From positions 32,258,236-32,322,235 of the forward strand of contig OZ024799.1 in assembly GCA_964017045.1 (NCBI GenBank): a DNA stretch of 64,000 bases, read 5' to 3'. This document shows, piece after piece, positions 13,301 through 28,300 of the stretch. Source of the stretch: Omphiscola glabra (lineage: Eukaryota; Mollusca; Gastropoda; Lymnaeidae). Under the pieces are notes generated by a model. That model was not told the DNA's origin. It saw only the letters and a program-made list of their open reading frames with translations, and made no database searches. The number at the start of each line of letters is the position of its first letter. The stretch's first letter is position 1. The position numbers were made by a program, and so were the translations under genes.

Positions 13301-16300
13301 AATTGTTCACCTGACAGATCTAAGAGCTTTACTTTTATCTCCCAATGTGATTATAATCTTAAAGTGCAATCTCAGATTTAAACTTCCTGCCATTTATACT
13401 AACAAAGATGAATACATAACTCTTTGTTTGACACTTTTATTTCCTTACTATTATTATAATCTGTCCATCACTGTAATGCTTGTTCTAACAGAATTAGCCA
13501 AAAGGGGTTGGAAGTGCTTAAATGTTGGCACAAATGGGAACCATTTAAGAAATAGAAATGTGAATTTTGCTCTTCTAGAATGTCAAACTGGCTGCAACCG
13601 AGCCCTTTTCTTCCTCCCACGGAATGTGTCTGGTTATTGATTCTTGTTCTTGTAATGTTTGTTTACTGGAGCCTTGCCCAAGATTTTTCAATAAATCATT
13701 CAAGCCATGTTTTGTTTTATGGTCAACATTCACTATTCAAAAGAGAAAGAAATCATGTGGGATGAGAGCTTTCTCTTTCAGTTGTAAACAATAGGCCTAT
13801 GAAAAACTAGAGCATTTTAAACACATTTCTTAACCCCCTCCTTTTTTTCTCTTGGTATTTTCTACTTTTTTTTTCATCTTCAAATTTCCCTAATCTCTTA
13901 ACAGTGTTAATCTTTGCCTAGAACAGTGGTGCTCAACCTTCCTAAATGCAGCAACCCTTTAATACAGGTTCCTTATGTTGCGGCGACCCCCAGCCATAAA
14001 ATTATTTTCGCTTTCACAAATATTTGTTTTCCTATGGTCATAGGCACCCCTGTGAAAGGGTCGTTGACCCCCAAAGGGGTCACGACCAACAGGTTGAGAA
14101 CCGCTGGCCTAGAAGTAGACTAGAAAAAATAAACCGTTGAACATTTAACAATAGTTCCACATATTTCAATAAATGACTCTATCAGTGTGACTCTTGCTTT
14201 CATAAAGGATGTCAACTGTTACAGCCTTCTATCCAACATTTGTTGTAGCATCCCACTGACAAGTATTACTGCAACTGAGCATCTGTTTGTTGCATAAATT
14301 TGTATCTGAAGATTTATTTATCCTCTTACCAAATTATTTCTTGTTCAGTATTTAATTTATTCATACAAAAATTAGTTCACTGCTAACAGTACAACATTCA
14401 ATTATTTCAATTAAATTACATTATCAGACCTGTTTACTCGTACGATTTTCACGTACAATGTACGATTTTGAGGTGTATGATTTATATATACTTTATGTTT
14501 ATTTTTACTATTAAGATAATGTATTGAACAATTTTGTGATGATATTGTACGATTTTAAGAGTTTGAGGGTAAACAGGTCTGCATTATAGTTCTCACATCA
14601 CTAAGCCTGCTAATCTCTGGTGAATTTTTTAACTAATATAAATATATTATGAACTGAGTATCCTATAGTGGTATGTGGTGCTGAATATGATCATTCCCAG
14701 TCTTTTCAATCTCATATTTCATCTGAACTTAACCTCACAACACAATTATTGATCTAAGTACTAGGAAAAAAACAAGAAAAAATGTAAAAGATCATGGTTA
14801 TCTTTGTCTATAATAGTTAGTATTGTATTTCTTGGTCACATTATTGATAGAATTCATACATTGCCTTTTGTTCAATAGTTAAACGAGAAAAATTAGTGAA
14901 TATTTAATACCTTTTCTGTGTTTTCCAACTTATATAATGTAATTTTGGGGTGGCTCTCAATCTCTACAATGATAATTATTAACAATTATTTATTTTTCCT
15001 CACTTATTTTAAAATAATTATATAGATAATTAGAAAGGTGTACATCCACAGTTCAGGGAGTACAACTGTTTAAACACATAATTATTTCAGTTTAAAATAT
15101 ATATATATATTGATTTGCAGCTTCCAATTGTTAATACATTTGTAATGTTTGAATAAAATAATCAGAATGTGGATAAGTTAATTAATAAAAAATCCTAACA
15201 CATAATTCAGAACCATATTTACAAAAAATAATTTGTCTGAGAACCTCTGGATAAATTAGACCAGATGGTAAACAGAAGGATGTTAGATAATTTTGTCTGT
15301 TACGCCATTGCAGCTTTACATAATATGTCACCAGCTACCAGAGCAGGTCATTTATTTAATTATTCATTATGTAAGATCAGGCATCCTTCTCTAAGCTATT
15401 AAAAAAAACATATTGTCTAAAGTGCAGTTTGACAAGCTGCATTGATAAGATCATTATTTATGTTGTCTATCCCAGAGCTTCTCAAAGTGGTGGTCACCGC
15501 CTGCTAACAATTTATAAAGTTTGAAAGGTGGTAATCAATACATCAGGCAAGATGGGTAAATGGATAAATTCCTCCCTGCCCCTTACACTTGAGATTCTTA
15601 GAATCACGATTCTTAGAATCATGATCCTTGGAATCACTGGTGTATTCAATCTTCTACCAACAGGCCTGACATTTGGCTGCTCAGACGTAAAATTTAAGTC
15701 AAAATCTATCAAGAACCCCTTATTGGAGAATTGTGTTTTCATCTACTGATTGTAATGGGCAATCATAATCTTATTTTATTTAAGTTAGATCTATATGCAT
15801 ATAATGCAGGGTTCACCAAACTGGGGTAATTTACACAAAATGGGATACAAAAGAAATCTTGGTCATAGGGGCTTAAAACACATCAATAAAATTATATTAA
15901 AAGCCCATTCCTTTTTTTACGAAAGCATTGTCTTCCAGCAACAATGCATCAGACCAGTTTTTTAAAATAGAGAAATGCACCCTCAATATGGACACTAGTG
16001 GATGGGCATCGAGCTTCACCGCACTACTTGTCTTGTATGTGTCATTTTTGCCTAGTCCACTATTCTATCTTATGGACAGGGACATCAGCTGGCTTGGTGT
16101 TACCAAGTGTGGTAAACTCGTGGTGTCACCAAGTGTGGTAAACTCGTGGTGTCACCAAGTGTGGTAAACTCGTGGTGTCACCAAGTGTGGTAAACTCGTG
16201 GTGTCACCAAGTGTGGTAAACTCGTGGTGTCACCAAGTGTGGTAAACTCGTGTCACCAAGTGTGGTAAACTCATGGTGTCACCAAGTGTGGTAAACTCGT

Positions 16301-19300
16301 GGTGTCACCAAGTGTGGTAAACTCATGGTGTCACCTCCTTCAGGCTTCCCCATCGACCTCCTCAGCTTTCTCCAATAGCACTATGTTCTAGTGACAACAT
16401 GCTCTAATATGGTGGTACTCTGTTCTAGTGGCAACATACTCTACTATGGTGGTACTCTGTTTTGTGACAACATGCTCTAATATGGTGGTACTCTGTTCTA
16501 GTGACAACATGCTCTACTATGGTGGTACTCTGTTCTAGTGGCAACCTACTCTACTATGGTGGTACTCTTCTCTGGTGGTACCCTACTCTGTGGTGACACC
16601 CCTTGCTTATGGCACCCTGCTCTAGTGGCATCCTGCTCTTGTATTTAACTTTGGTTTGTAATGAAATAGACTTGATCGAGCGCTTTAAAATTTGATATTT
16701 TTCATTTGATGTCACTGTCCTCCCTTTGAGTGTGTCATAGGCTTTCAAAATTGCACATGATATCACCATCAATATTTGTTGCCTTTTGCAACAACCTATC
16801 TTTAAGAACATGGATTTTCCATGTTAAAGAACTTAACATCAAAGCAGAGAAATCAATTATATGAACCCCAAAACAGTATGAGAAAGCTGTCCCAATTGTG
16901 ATGTTCATTCTATCAAAAATGAACCATTTTTCTCCAAGTTTGACGTGATTGTTTTCCATGAAATACTGTTGTTCCATAATAAGTATTTAATTCATTTATT
17001 TTATAGCGTTTACTTTATAATCTTTATATTTTTAAGGGTATTCTCTGTATAAATAGATTCAATAAACCACATTGAATTAAGTCTATGATTGTCTACCTCA
17101 CAAATTGGGGGTAACAAAAGATACTTTGGGGTAATGGCTAAACAAGTTGGGTTGTAATGAGATGGGTTCACATTATGTGGGAGGGAACTTGTTACATGAG
17201 ACGTCTATGGTCTATCCTTTCTCTCTGCACCTTCTTGTTTCACATTAAATTTGTAGGCATCAAGTTTGTTACCCGATCCTTAAGTTTTCTAAATTGAGAG
17301 AAGTCTGTTCACATAGGAGTCTTCCTGGATTTGAAATTATTTTTAAAATTACTTGAAAACAATCATTTTAAGCAATCCATATTCAGACATGAATTATTTA
17401 CATGTTTTCTCCTGTCTGGCATTTACTGCCTTTTAGTTTATTTTTGCACTTTAAAAAATAAAATTGTAAAAAAAAAAAAAATATGTTATTTGAAATTGTT
17501 TTGTGTCGCATACACTAATCCTTGAAAATGCTAATGTCAATGGAATATTCTTTATAAAATCATAAATATCTCATAAATCAATGTTGTTTTATTAATATGT
17601 GATTTTAATCTACCAATGAAATAATCCTGCCAAATGACCATGTTTGTATTTGACTGTTCCAGTTGATAGACTTGACTTCTCCCAGAGGGTCATTGCATAT
17701 GACAACTTAGGTCCCAGTGATGATAGAGTGACCTTAAAGAGGCTGGAGCCAGATTCACAGTACAGGATTTATATCCGTGCCAGGACTGTTATGGGCCTGG
17801 GAAAGGATTATTACATTGATGTTAGAACCAACAGTGAAATTTTAAGTAAGTTTTTCCTTCAATAACAAATGTGTTAATGAGAGGGGAGAGCCACTCAAAA
17901 TGGGAAACACTGCTGTCACCTTTTTTTTTAAATTATAACTTTTCAAGAAAGTTTATGATAAATTAATAATTAGCTTAAAAATAATAACCAGATAAATTTA
18001 ATTTATTTTTATTTGGGCATTGTTGATTCATCTTTCATAGTTATTTTATTGAAATTTTATGAAGTACTTTAAAATTAATTAAATTATTTTAAATTACAAA
18101 CAAATGTGAAGAATTAAAAATACTATACTGTGTATCTTAATTATAGCTTGCCCCATATCATACGTGCTTTTTCAATCCCCATGTATAACAGATGCTCTTA
18201 AAAGGATATACACTTCTCACAGTTATGAATGAACCAATGCATACCTCAGAGATTACAAATTTGTTTTAAAAAATTTAAAGAACTGTGTATATTGGGCACA
18301 TATGAAAAATTGCATGCATGTTTCAGAATAATGAGTATTTTTTAAAGAAAAGAAAAGAAATCTTTCAGGATTTTCTGCATCTCTAAAAATATTTACTTAG
18401 TATAACAGGAATCATAGTCTTCATCATCTGAGCAGCTACAGCCCAGGGATCCCAGTATTATAATCTTAGTTTACAGTTCCTTCACTACTAAAATTTTATT
18501 AACTTTGCAGCAATGGCCTCACCTGTGGTTACCATGGTGAATGCCGGAGAAAATGAGGCTAACATCACCTGGGTGATTAAGGCGGACAAGGGCAGCCGGC
18601 ATGGACAGCTTTATTATATAGAATATATGAAAAAAAGTAAGAGCCATAAACAAAAATGTGGCAGAACACACACAGAACACACAGAACACACACAGAACAC
18701 ACATTGTTTGGAGTCTGACACTTGCATGATGATTTAATATTAAGACATAAACTCAAAGATCTCTTTGGCTTTTGTTGTCAACATGACATTATGGCTGGTG
18801 GCTTTACAGGCTTTTCTGTGTGGAGAAAGATAGAAAATCAATTTAATCTAAAGCAGCTCTTTCCCTTTCTTATTGTCTCAGTGAAGGAGGTATTTCTGCC
18901 ATGTGTGTTTTGTCATTACTTTAATTACTGTTATTCAGCTGTTTCCTTATTGTCTGGTTTCATATCAAGTTATACCTTAGTCGTACATGTCAATATCTAA
19001 AGGGATATTTAACTTAATTGTAAATTATTATTGTGTGTGTGTCAACTATACAGGTGTCAGTTTGGGTGTCTGACACCAACCCATTCCCCATCAAACAAAG
19101 ACAGTGATTGATGACACCAGTCCTCGCTGACACCAACCCATTCCCCATCAAACAAAGACAGTGATTGATGACACCAGTCCTGTCTGACACCAACCCATTC
19201 CCCATCAAACAAAGACAGTGATTGATGACACCCGTCCTCTCTGACACCAACCCATTCCCCATCAAACAAAGACAGTGATTGATGACACCAGTCCTCTCTG

Positions 19301-22300
19301 ACACCAACCCATTCCCCATCAAACAAAGACAGTGATTGTTCACACCAGTCCTGTCTGACACCAACCCATTCCCCATCAAACAAAGACAGTAATTGATGAC
19401 ACCAGTCCTGTCTGACACCAACCCATTCCCCATCAAACAAAGACAATGATTGATGACACCAGTCCTGTCTGACACCAACCCATTCCCCATCAAACAAAGA
19501 CAGTGATTGTTCACACCAGTCCTGTCTGAGACCAATCCATTCTCCATCATAAAAAGATTGTGATTGTTCACACCAGTCCTCTCTGAGGCCAAACCCTTCT
19601 CCATCATAAAAAGATTGTAATTGTTCACACCAGTCCTCTCTGAGACTAATCCATTCTCCATCATAAAAAGATTGTTCACACCAGTCCTGTCTGAGACCAA
19701 TCCATTCTCCATCATAAAAAGATTGTGATTGTTCACACCAGTCCTCTCTGAGACCAATCCATTCTCCATCATAAAAAAAAAAGATTGTGATCATTCACAC
19801 CAGCCCTCTCTGAGACCAACCCATTCTCCATCATAAAAAGATTGTGATTGTTCACACCGGTCCTCTCCGAGACCAACCCATTCTTCATCATAAAAAGATT
19901 ACGATTGTTCACACCAGTCCTGTCTGAGACCAACCCATCAAAAAAAATTCAGTGATTGTTTACACCGGTTTTTCTTCAGTTGTTAAAGTAGTTCATGATA
20001 TTGTTAAAGAAAGGAGATCATTAAATGTTCTTTCTAACTCAGTTTAGACATGAAACAATATTATGTTATTGTCAGGTTGTTATTTATATAAACTGCTGGA
20101 TTAGGAAGGACGATAATAAGTATTTTAATGGAAATATTTCTAATAGTTGTAGTTTTTTTTTAAGATAAAAATATTTCTCTAAGAACAAATTAAAAGCTGG
20201 GGTAAAAGTATAATATTGATTAAAATGGTGATGGTCTTTAAATCTCCCGGTATTTCCAGATGATAAAGATTGGCACCGCAGTAAGGAGTCTGTAGAGGGT
20301 CAGTACTGGGCGATGTTGGAGCACCTAGAGCCGGGCACTCAGTACAAGGTCAGGGTTGTTGCCATGGCCACCCAAACAGATACTTCAGACTCATTGGCCA
20401 GTGAGGTCTATAGTTTCAACACGCCAGGTGTAGGTAAGTCTCAGCTCATCATTGTCAGATGTCAGAGTTTAGTTGAAAGAAGGGGAACAACTAAAAGTTA
20501 GCAGTCAGTGACTTATCACTGACAGTAGACTGACTTATCACTGACAGTAGACTGACTTATCACTGACAGTAGACTGACTTATCACTGACGGTAGACTGAC
20601 TTATCACTGACAGTAGGTTTGTTATTTATTTGTTGTTGTTTCTTCTACTCCTTTAGTCACTATTGTGAAAAATAAGCTAAGAAAATAATTGTTTCATCAA
20701 CACTTAAGACAATAAGATTGATTTTTTTTTTTAATGTACCAGCAATGCTTAAATGTTTAAATAATGTCATTTTGTTTTTAACTGACCTGATGATTCTGTG
20801 TCCTATGGGGTAAATCTTCATCTCTCCCTACCCCACATACCCTTGTTTATTTTGTGTGGCAAGCTCAATAATGTACAGGAATCTTAAAAAATAAGATGAA
20901 CTCCACAAATGTGTCATTATGTCAATAGATTATTTTAGGACATCACACAGCTAATACAACGATGCTCAAGGAAAAAAAAAACAAAACACGGTCTCGGTAG
21001 GATTACTGGACAAAAAAAAAAGGATAATACAAAAAGGACATTAATCGGATAAAAATAATATCACTGGAAGTGTCCAGCTGTAATGTGATATCCCTATTAT
21101 TATAATAACAATTGTCCTGACCTAATCATTTGAAGAACTTCATGCATTTATCTGGGTATTAATGATGGTCATAACTGTAATCATGAATTGCAATTTCACA
21201 GTTGTTGTTTGTTTTGTTTGTATATGAAGTTAAGTTTTAGTATTACAGTTTTTGGGTGTATTTTAGTACATTTTTTGTATTCAACTATGTCAAATGTTCA
21301 CATAAAGAAAATTGCTTGTCTTTTCTTATGATGTATGTGCATATGTTTTATTATTATCTCAATTAATTGAATAGCATCCCACAGCTAGGTATCACCCCAC
21401 AGCTAGGTATCACCCCACAGCTAGGTATCACCCCACAGTTAGGTATCACCCCACAGCTAGGTATCACCCCACAGCTAGGTATCACCCCACAGCTAGGTAT
21501 CACCCCACAGCTAGGTATCACCCCACAGCTAGGTATCACCCCACAGCTAGGTATCACATTTTCAAAACATGACAAATGGGGCTCACTTCTACATATTATC
21601 ATGCCACATTTCCAAATATAATCACTGTTATTGTGTTCCCGTGACTTTGCTTTGACTGCATGGTTCCAAGTCATGTAATCTACTTTTGGAATTATATCTT
21701 CTGTGGATTGATCCAATCTAGTTAAATGTACCTGAGATCAATTCCTTTTAGATAACTATATATTTAGCACTTAAATAAGACATTTTTATGATATTTAATT
21801 GTTAGTAATATGAAACTTTCAAACAATTTATTTTTGGATGAATAGTTAGCAAATACTTGTGCAACTGTTTTGCCTAATCTTTTAGCCATGTTGAGCGCCT
21901 TCCAAATACAGGACCAATGCTTGGGCAAAACCTGAAGTGATTTTTTTAAAGTAGATCTCTTGTAATCACATCACAATCACATCACCATCACATTATATCA
22001 TTCAAATTCAGTCAAAATAATGATGGTAACTTTTAATAAAATTAGTCTAGCTGTTCATCTTCCCATGTTATCTGATGTTACTTCATGTGTTGACATAACT
22101 GCCATGTTGATGTAACTTTGTTCATGTAACTTTTTGTTGACATAACTACTGAGTTCATGTGACTTTGTTCATGTAACTATTTTGTTGACATAACTACTGA
22201 GTTCATGTGACTTTGTTCATGTAACTATTTTGTTGACATAACTACTGAGTTGGCGTAACTACTGTGTTAACATCTCTACTCAATAGTGTGTTGACATAAC

Positions 22301-25300
22301 TTGAAGTGTCTACGTAACTATGTGTGGACATAACTTGAAGTGTCTACGTAACTATGTGTGGACATAACTTGTAGTTTTGACAATACTGTGTTGACATAAC
22401 AACTTTGCTGTCCTAGGTTTGGTGGTCATGGCTCTCACCCAGTCCACCAATGACACCTCCAATAGTACCCACAAAGAGGAGCCAACACTAGCAGGTTACA
22501 TTGTCTGCCTCTTGTTGCACAAATGCCTGCAAAATGATTAACACAACTAGTCCCACTCTAGCCCCCCACTACCAGCATCATCAATACTTTAGCATATCCA
22601 ATCAAGATATAGCAGCCTTGTCATGCCAGATTTTTTATCAGATTACAATCATTTAATATTCTTAGAATTTCAGTGGTTGGCAAGACAACTGATATTGTAT
22701 ATCAAGTTTAATTAAGCAATTTGAATTTCAAAGGAATTGGTTTTCTTAACTAAAATAGACACAATATAAATAATTATAAAATTATATCTTGACAAGAATT
22801 TTAAGACCCTGCAGGTCTCGGATCACAACATATTTTATAACAGGTCACCAGGCTACATGCATAGGTCAACGGGCAGTTCGAATGTATCATTGGTCACTGG
22901 GCAGTTCTAATGTAGGTCACTAAGCAGTTCCTATCATCAAAGGACTTTGTGTGCATGTCAGATTAAGGGTGTCTGATTTCTAACAGTAAACTTTTAAAGT
23001 CTTTAAGCTGGAAGATCACTAAAACTCTGTGACCCTACTCTTTGGAAAATTAAAATATGGTTTAACTGTAAATGAAGATGTGAATGACCAGTTGTCTAAT
23101 TAGAGAGGTGGCTCAGAAGCCTTTGTCTAGTTAGAGAGGAGGCTCAGAAGCCTTTGTCTAATTAGAGTGGTGGCTGAGAAGCCTTTGTCTAGTTAGAGAT
23201 GTGGCTCAGAAGCCTTTGTCTTGTTAGAGAGGTGGCTCAGAAGCCTTTGTCTAGTTAGAGAGGTGGCTCAGAAGCCTTTGTCTAGTTAGAGAGGTGGCTC
23301 GGAAGCCTTTGTCTAATTAGAGAGGTGGCTCAGAAGCATTTGTCCAGTTAGAGAGGTTGCTCAGAAGCCTTTGTCTAGTTAGAGAGGTGTCTCAGAAGCC
23401 TTTTTCTAGTTAGAGAGGTGGCTCAGAAGCCTTTGTCTAGTTAGAGAGGTGGCTCAGAAGCCTTTGTCTAGTTAGAGAGGTAGCTCAGAAGCCTTTGTCT
23501 AGTTAGAGAGGTGGCTCAGAAGCCTTTGTCCAGTTAGAGAAGTGGCTCAGAAGCCTTTGTCTAGTTAGAGAGGTGGCTCAGAAGCCTTTGTCTAGTTAGA
23601 GAGGTTGCTCAGAAGCCTTTGTCCAGTTAGAGAAGTGGCTCAGAAGCCTTTGTCTAGTTAGAGAGGTGGCTCAGAAGCCTTTGTCTAGTTAGAGAGGTTG
23701 CTCAGAAGCCTTTGTCTAGTTAGAGAGGTGGCTCAGAAGCCTTTGTCTAGTTAGAGAGGTTGCTCAGAAGCCTTTGTCTAGTTAGAGAGGTGGCTCAGAA
23801 GCCTTTACCAGAGATCTGAAACAATATTTTGCCATTTATTTGCGTTACGTTTTTAAAACCATTTTCCCCCCCTCCCAATTGTAATGATGAGAGCGGTACT
23901 ACAGACTCCAACTGAAATCAGTAAACAATTTCTTAAAAAGAAAGACATTTAAAAATCCACCCTTTTCCAGGTTGAGGCCTCTTTGAAGCCGTTCCAACAT
24001 CATAGAAAATTTATTGATTTAATGTGATTTGATGACTCCAATGGACTTTTCAGGGACTATCTAATGGCAAACCACTGTCTTAGGGACTATCTAATGGCAA
24101 ATCACTGTCTTAGGGACTATCTAATGGCAAACCACTGTCTTAAGGACTATCTAATGGCAAACCACTGTCTTAGGGACTATCTAATGGCAAACCACTGTCT
24201 TAGGGACTATCTAATGGCAAACCACTGTCTTAGGGACTATCTAATGGCAAACCACTGTCTTATGGACTATCTAATGGCAAACCACTGTCTTAGGGACTAT
24301 CTAATGGCAAACCACTGTCCTATTGGAAAATAATAACTAGAACAACGTTCTCCCTAAATATGAAGAAAAAATAGGGTTCGCAAAAAGATTATGGAATCCT
24401 TTTAAGCCTTCTCTCTCACTCACTCACTCACACACCGACTCCACACACACCCCCACACTTTATTATGACTCTCACTCAGTTTACATAAAGGGATTGAAAG
24501 GTGATTTATCAATTTAATATATTATGTAAGCTGCCTGGTTAGAGAGTTTTGTAAACAACTATTTATAGCTTGAGGGGAGTATGTGTAGGATAATTATTGA
24601 AATAAATCAAACTGTGATAATCCTTAGGGAAGTCGTTCAAATTTTTAAGATAAATATCAAGTTACAGTGAAAGAGGAATAGTGAGGCGGGAAACAAGTTG
24701 AATTTTCATGAATACCACAGATGGCGCAAATATAAATCATTTGCATTTTAATGATCAGCTGTGCTTTCATATTAGTCCTTATTAGGAGTTATACATTTTG
24801 ATAGTTAAAAATTTTTTCTTTTGATTTGTCGATGGACAGTCACTAAATTTAACTCGGCTGACCACAGTTTAACAGTTGATAACATTGTGTGAGGCTTCCA
24901 TTTTAACAGTGCATTTAAAAGCCATTCAAGAGTCCTCTTGATTCTAGGAGCAGACGGCCATGTTGTTTTCAACTAACCAGCATGGTAGACCCAAGTTTTA
25001 TCTAGTTTTATATTCTTTATTCATCAAATTTATTGGAGATTTATATCCAGCTCATGTGAGCATTAAAAACGTGAACATTTTATAATTTTTCTTGCAATCG
25101 GGGAGGCACAGCCATTTTCTCCATACGTGTGCTTGTATCATGTCTGCATATATTTTCACCACCCAGAGTTTAAGTAGTGGATTTTTGTTTAAATGGATTC
25201 ATGACTGATCTAAAATGAAGTTGTTTTTATTATCAAAAATTTCAATCATAATCTGAGAAATTAATATGTTAAATTCGAACATAAATTCTTTTGCATCATT

Positions 25301-28300
25301 ATTCATTGTGGCTCAATATAACCAAAATAGGAATGTAATTTTATCATATCGCATTTCTCAACTGAGGACGAAAATAGAAGATTTGGTTGCTACTGTTCTG
25401 AAGTGTTATTAAAATGTGAAATTTAATATCTATGACTTAACTTGTGAAGATGTGGTGTATTTGTGAAGCCATAATGCTCTAACATACTTTTGAATAATAT
25501 ACTAGTACAGCAAAAGGAATTGGTAGTGAAGCAGCCATTCTCAACTGGGACGGGTAGGACCATTTTTAGGCTGTAATTGAGACCAGTGTGATGTGTGGTT
25601 TTGTATTTTTTTAATCTGTGACAATCAATTAAATTTATAGAATGTGACAAATTATCAATCAATTCTTTACTTATTTGAAGGCTAGAAAGTATTTCAAGAA
25701 GTTCACTGAAGTGTGCCTCAGTCACTTGCATGTGTTAAAAGTAGATATGTTGTTTTTTTTGTTCCTAAGTAATCTTATTATAAATGTTCAATGTTTCAAC
25801 ATTTTTTTAAACTATTAAATTTTTAAAATCTTATTAATTTAATCATTAAATCATTAAATTAATTCTACATTAACTAATATATATAAAAAAAAGTTCTCAA
25901 TGGTTGTTTGGTGATTTGGAATGCAAATTTTGATTTAGGCTATTTTGGGTTAGAGAGAATTACAACCTGAGCCTGGGGGAACCAAGAAAAGCAGATTGAG
26001 AACCACAGTAGTGGAATGATTAAAGTTTTCAAAAAAGTGAAATTCTATTTCAGTAAACTGACTAGGCTTTTTTTGTTTGTTGCTTTTTTGCTTTGATAGA
26101 ATAGAGCAGCGGCTCTCAACCTGTGAGTCGTGACCCCTTTGGGGGTCGAACCACCCTTTCCCAGGGGTCGCCTAAGACCATTGGAAAACACATATACTCT
26201 ACAGTTATGAAGTAGCAACGAAATTAATTTTGTGTTTGGGGGTCGCCACAATATGATGAACTGTATTAAGGGGTCGTGGGATTGGGAAGGTTGAGAACCA
26301 CTGGAATAGAGTATAATCACATGACATATTTATGTATTTTTGCAAATTTTATTTGAGAATTTTAGCTCTTTTTATTATCTCCTCAGTTTCCTTTATGATG
26401 TCTACAAACTGCAGAATTAAAATACCAACAATCTTATTTTTTTGTACACTGCATCAGTAGTTTTTATGGACATTAGATCATGTATTTACAGCTTTTGTCA
26501 GTTAACACCATGCTTTTGTTCCATTTAGTTTGAATTGCTGAATTTACAGTTATATTTGGCAAAATAATATTTGCATTCTCTTACAATGATGCCTATTGTT
26601 TTCTCTAAATGTATCGTCTGCATGCTAAAAGATGAAATTTGTTAAAAAAAAAATAATAATAATAATTTATTACATGTTGTAAAGAAAATCTTACAGAAAA
26701 GATAGATTTTTGAAAAAGAATAATTTGTTAAAGGAAATGCTGAATGCATGTATCATTCATTTGTGTGTCTTCTGCTGTGGTTTGTGAGAGTCACAACATT
26801 GCAGCGTGCAATTAGGAGACTGTATCTCAAGCTAGACAACCTGCATGTGTCTCACCATATGTGATTGTTGCTCTACTTACAAAACATGTACTCAAAAGTT
26901 ATTTGGTTTATCTGTACTTTTTTAAAATACATATTTCAGACCTGTTTACCCTCAAACTCTTAAAATCATACAATATCATTATAAAATCATTCAGTGCATT
27001 ACATTATACATTGTAAACAAAATAAACATTCAGTATATATAATTTATATAATTAATGCACCTCAAAATCGTACATTGTACGCCAAAATCGTAAGAGTAAA
27101 CAGGTCTGATATCTACTTCTAAACTTCTAAGCCCATCGCCACAAAGAAATACAAGAAAATGTGATTCACAGTGTCTAGTGAAAATATACATTAAAAACTG
27201 TCATTCAGAATATGCAATGACTTTTGTTAAAAAAAAAAAAAATTAAAAAAGGAATGCCTTTTTATTATTCTGTTTTTCAAATGAATCATTGGAAAGAGTT
27301 CAAATGTCGAGCTCATTGCCAATAAGAATTTTCCTTTCATTTTTAATGTTTTTCTCACAGGGAATAAAATAGTTTTTGTTTGATTGTATTTGTACATGGA
27401 ATATTTTTAATAGATTTATTATATTGTATGGTAAAATAAACTTAACTAAAACCCTGCTTTCTTTTACAGGAGCTGCCCGTGCCAGTTTCCTGACAGCGGC
27501 TTGGTTTATCGGCATGATGGTGGCCATTGCTGTTCTTATCCTCATTCTCATTATTGTGTGCATCATCAAACGCAACAGGGGAGACAACTATCCCGGTTAG
27601 TTAATTAAACTTTAAAAGGAATCTATATCTTTTTCACGTGGTAAACCACCTGATCTTACCATTGTTATCTCATATCATCAGGCAGCCTTCATTCCTGACA
27701 TCAATGTAAATATGCCCGTTAAGTTACTCCAGCCAACCCTAAAGTTACCTCAGCCAACCGTTAAGTTACTCCAGCCAACCCTAAAGTTACCTCAGCCAAT
27801 TGTTAAGTTACTCCAGCCAACCGTTAAGTTACTCCAGCCAATCCTAAAGTTACCTCAGCCAACCGTTAAGTTACTCCAGCCAATCCTAAAGTTACCTCAG
27901 CCAACCGTTAAGTTACTCCAGCCAACCCTAAAGTTACCTCAGCCAACCGTTAAGTTACTCCAGCCAATCCTAAAGTTACCTCAGCCAACCGTTCAGTTAC
28001 TCCAGCCGACCCTAAAGTTACCTCAGCCAACCGTTAAGTTACTCCAGCCAACCCTAAAGTCACCTCAGCCAACCGTTAAGTTACTCCAGCCAACCCTAAA
28101 GTCACCTCAGCCAACCGTTAAGTTACTCCAGCCAACCCTAAAGTCACCTCAGGCAATCCGTTAAGTTACTCCAGCCAACCCTAAAGTCACCTCAGCCAAC
28201 CGTTAAGTTACTCCAGCCAACCCTAAAGTCAACTCAGCCAACCGTTAAGTTACTCCAGCCAACCCTAAAGTCACCTCAGGCAATCCGTTAAGTTACTCCA

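Larger units (their letters stand above)
10378..17662 (+). other. Large neuroglian intron (7.3 kb)
   Basis: No exon was recognised between the two halves of FnIII-4. It contains an 18-bp minisatellite (10929-11217), a SPIN-like copy (13924-14106), a CAGACCTG MITE (14425-14581), fragments resembling hAT termini near 15474 and 15807, and two arrays at 16.1-16.6 kb. Long stretches (11.2-13.9 kb) show nothing beyond AT-rich sequence and homopolymers. Confidence 0.6.
22495..27469 (+). other. Neuroglian intron (5 kb) rich in repeats
   Basis: It holds two minisatellites (23085-23807, 24050-24322), a SPIN-like copy (26107-26303) and a CAGACCTG MITE (26937-27108). No exon was seen between 24.4 and 26.1 kb. 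Confidence 0.6.

Noticed and set aside
19014..19794. Minus-strand frames of about 250 codons with a 19-residue repeat
   Set aside because: A 57-bp minisatellite in an intron; copies decay at the array edge rather than at protein boundaries.
23085..23807. Regular repeats that might suggest a CRISPR array
   Set aside because: Units are contiguous with no unique spacers, and the context is eukaryotic with spliced genes.
27712..28164. 150-codon plus-strand frame with P-T-V-K-L-L-Q repeats after the membrane exon
   Set aside because: A 42-bp array starting about 110 bp beyond a GT donor. The neuroglian phase is continued by the exon at 28999 instead.
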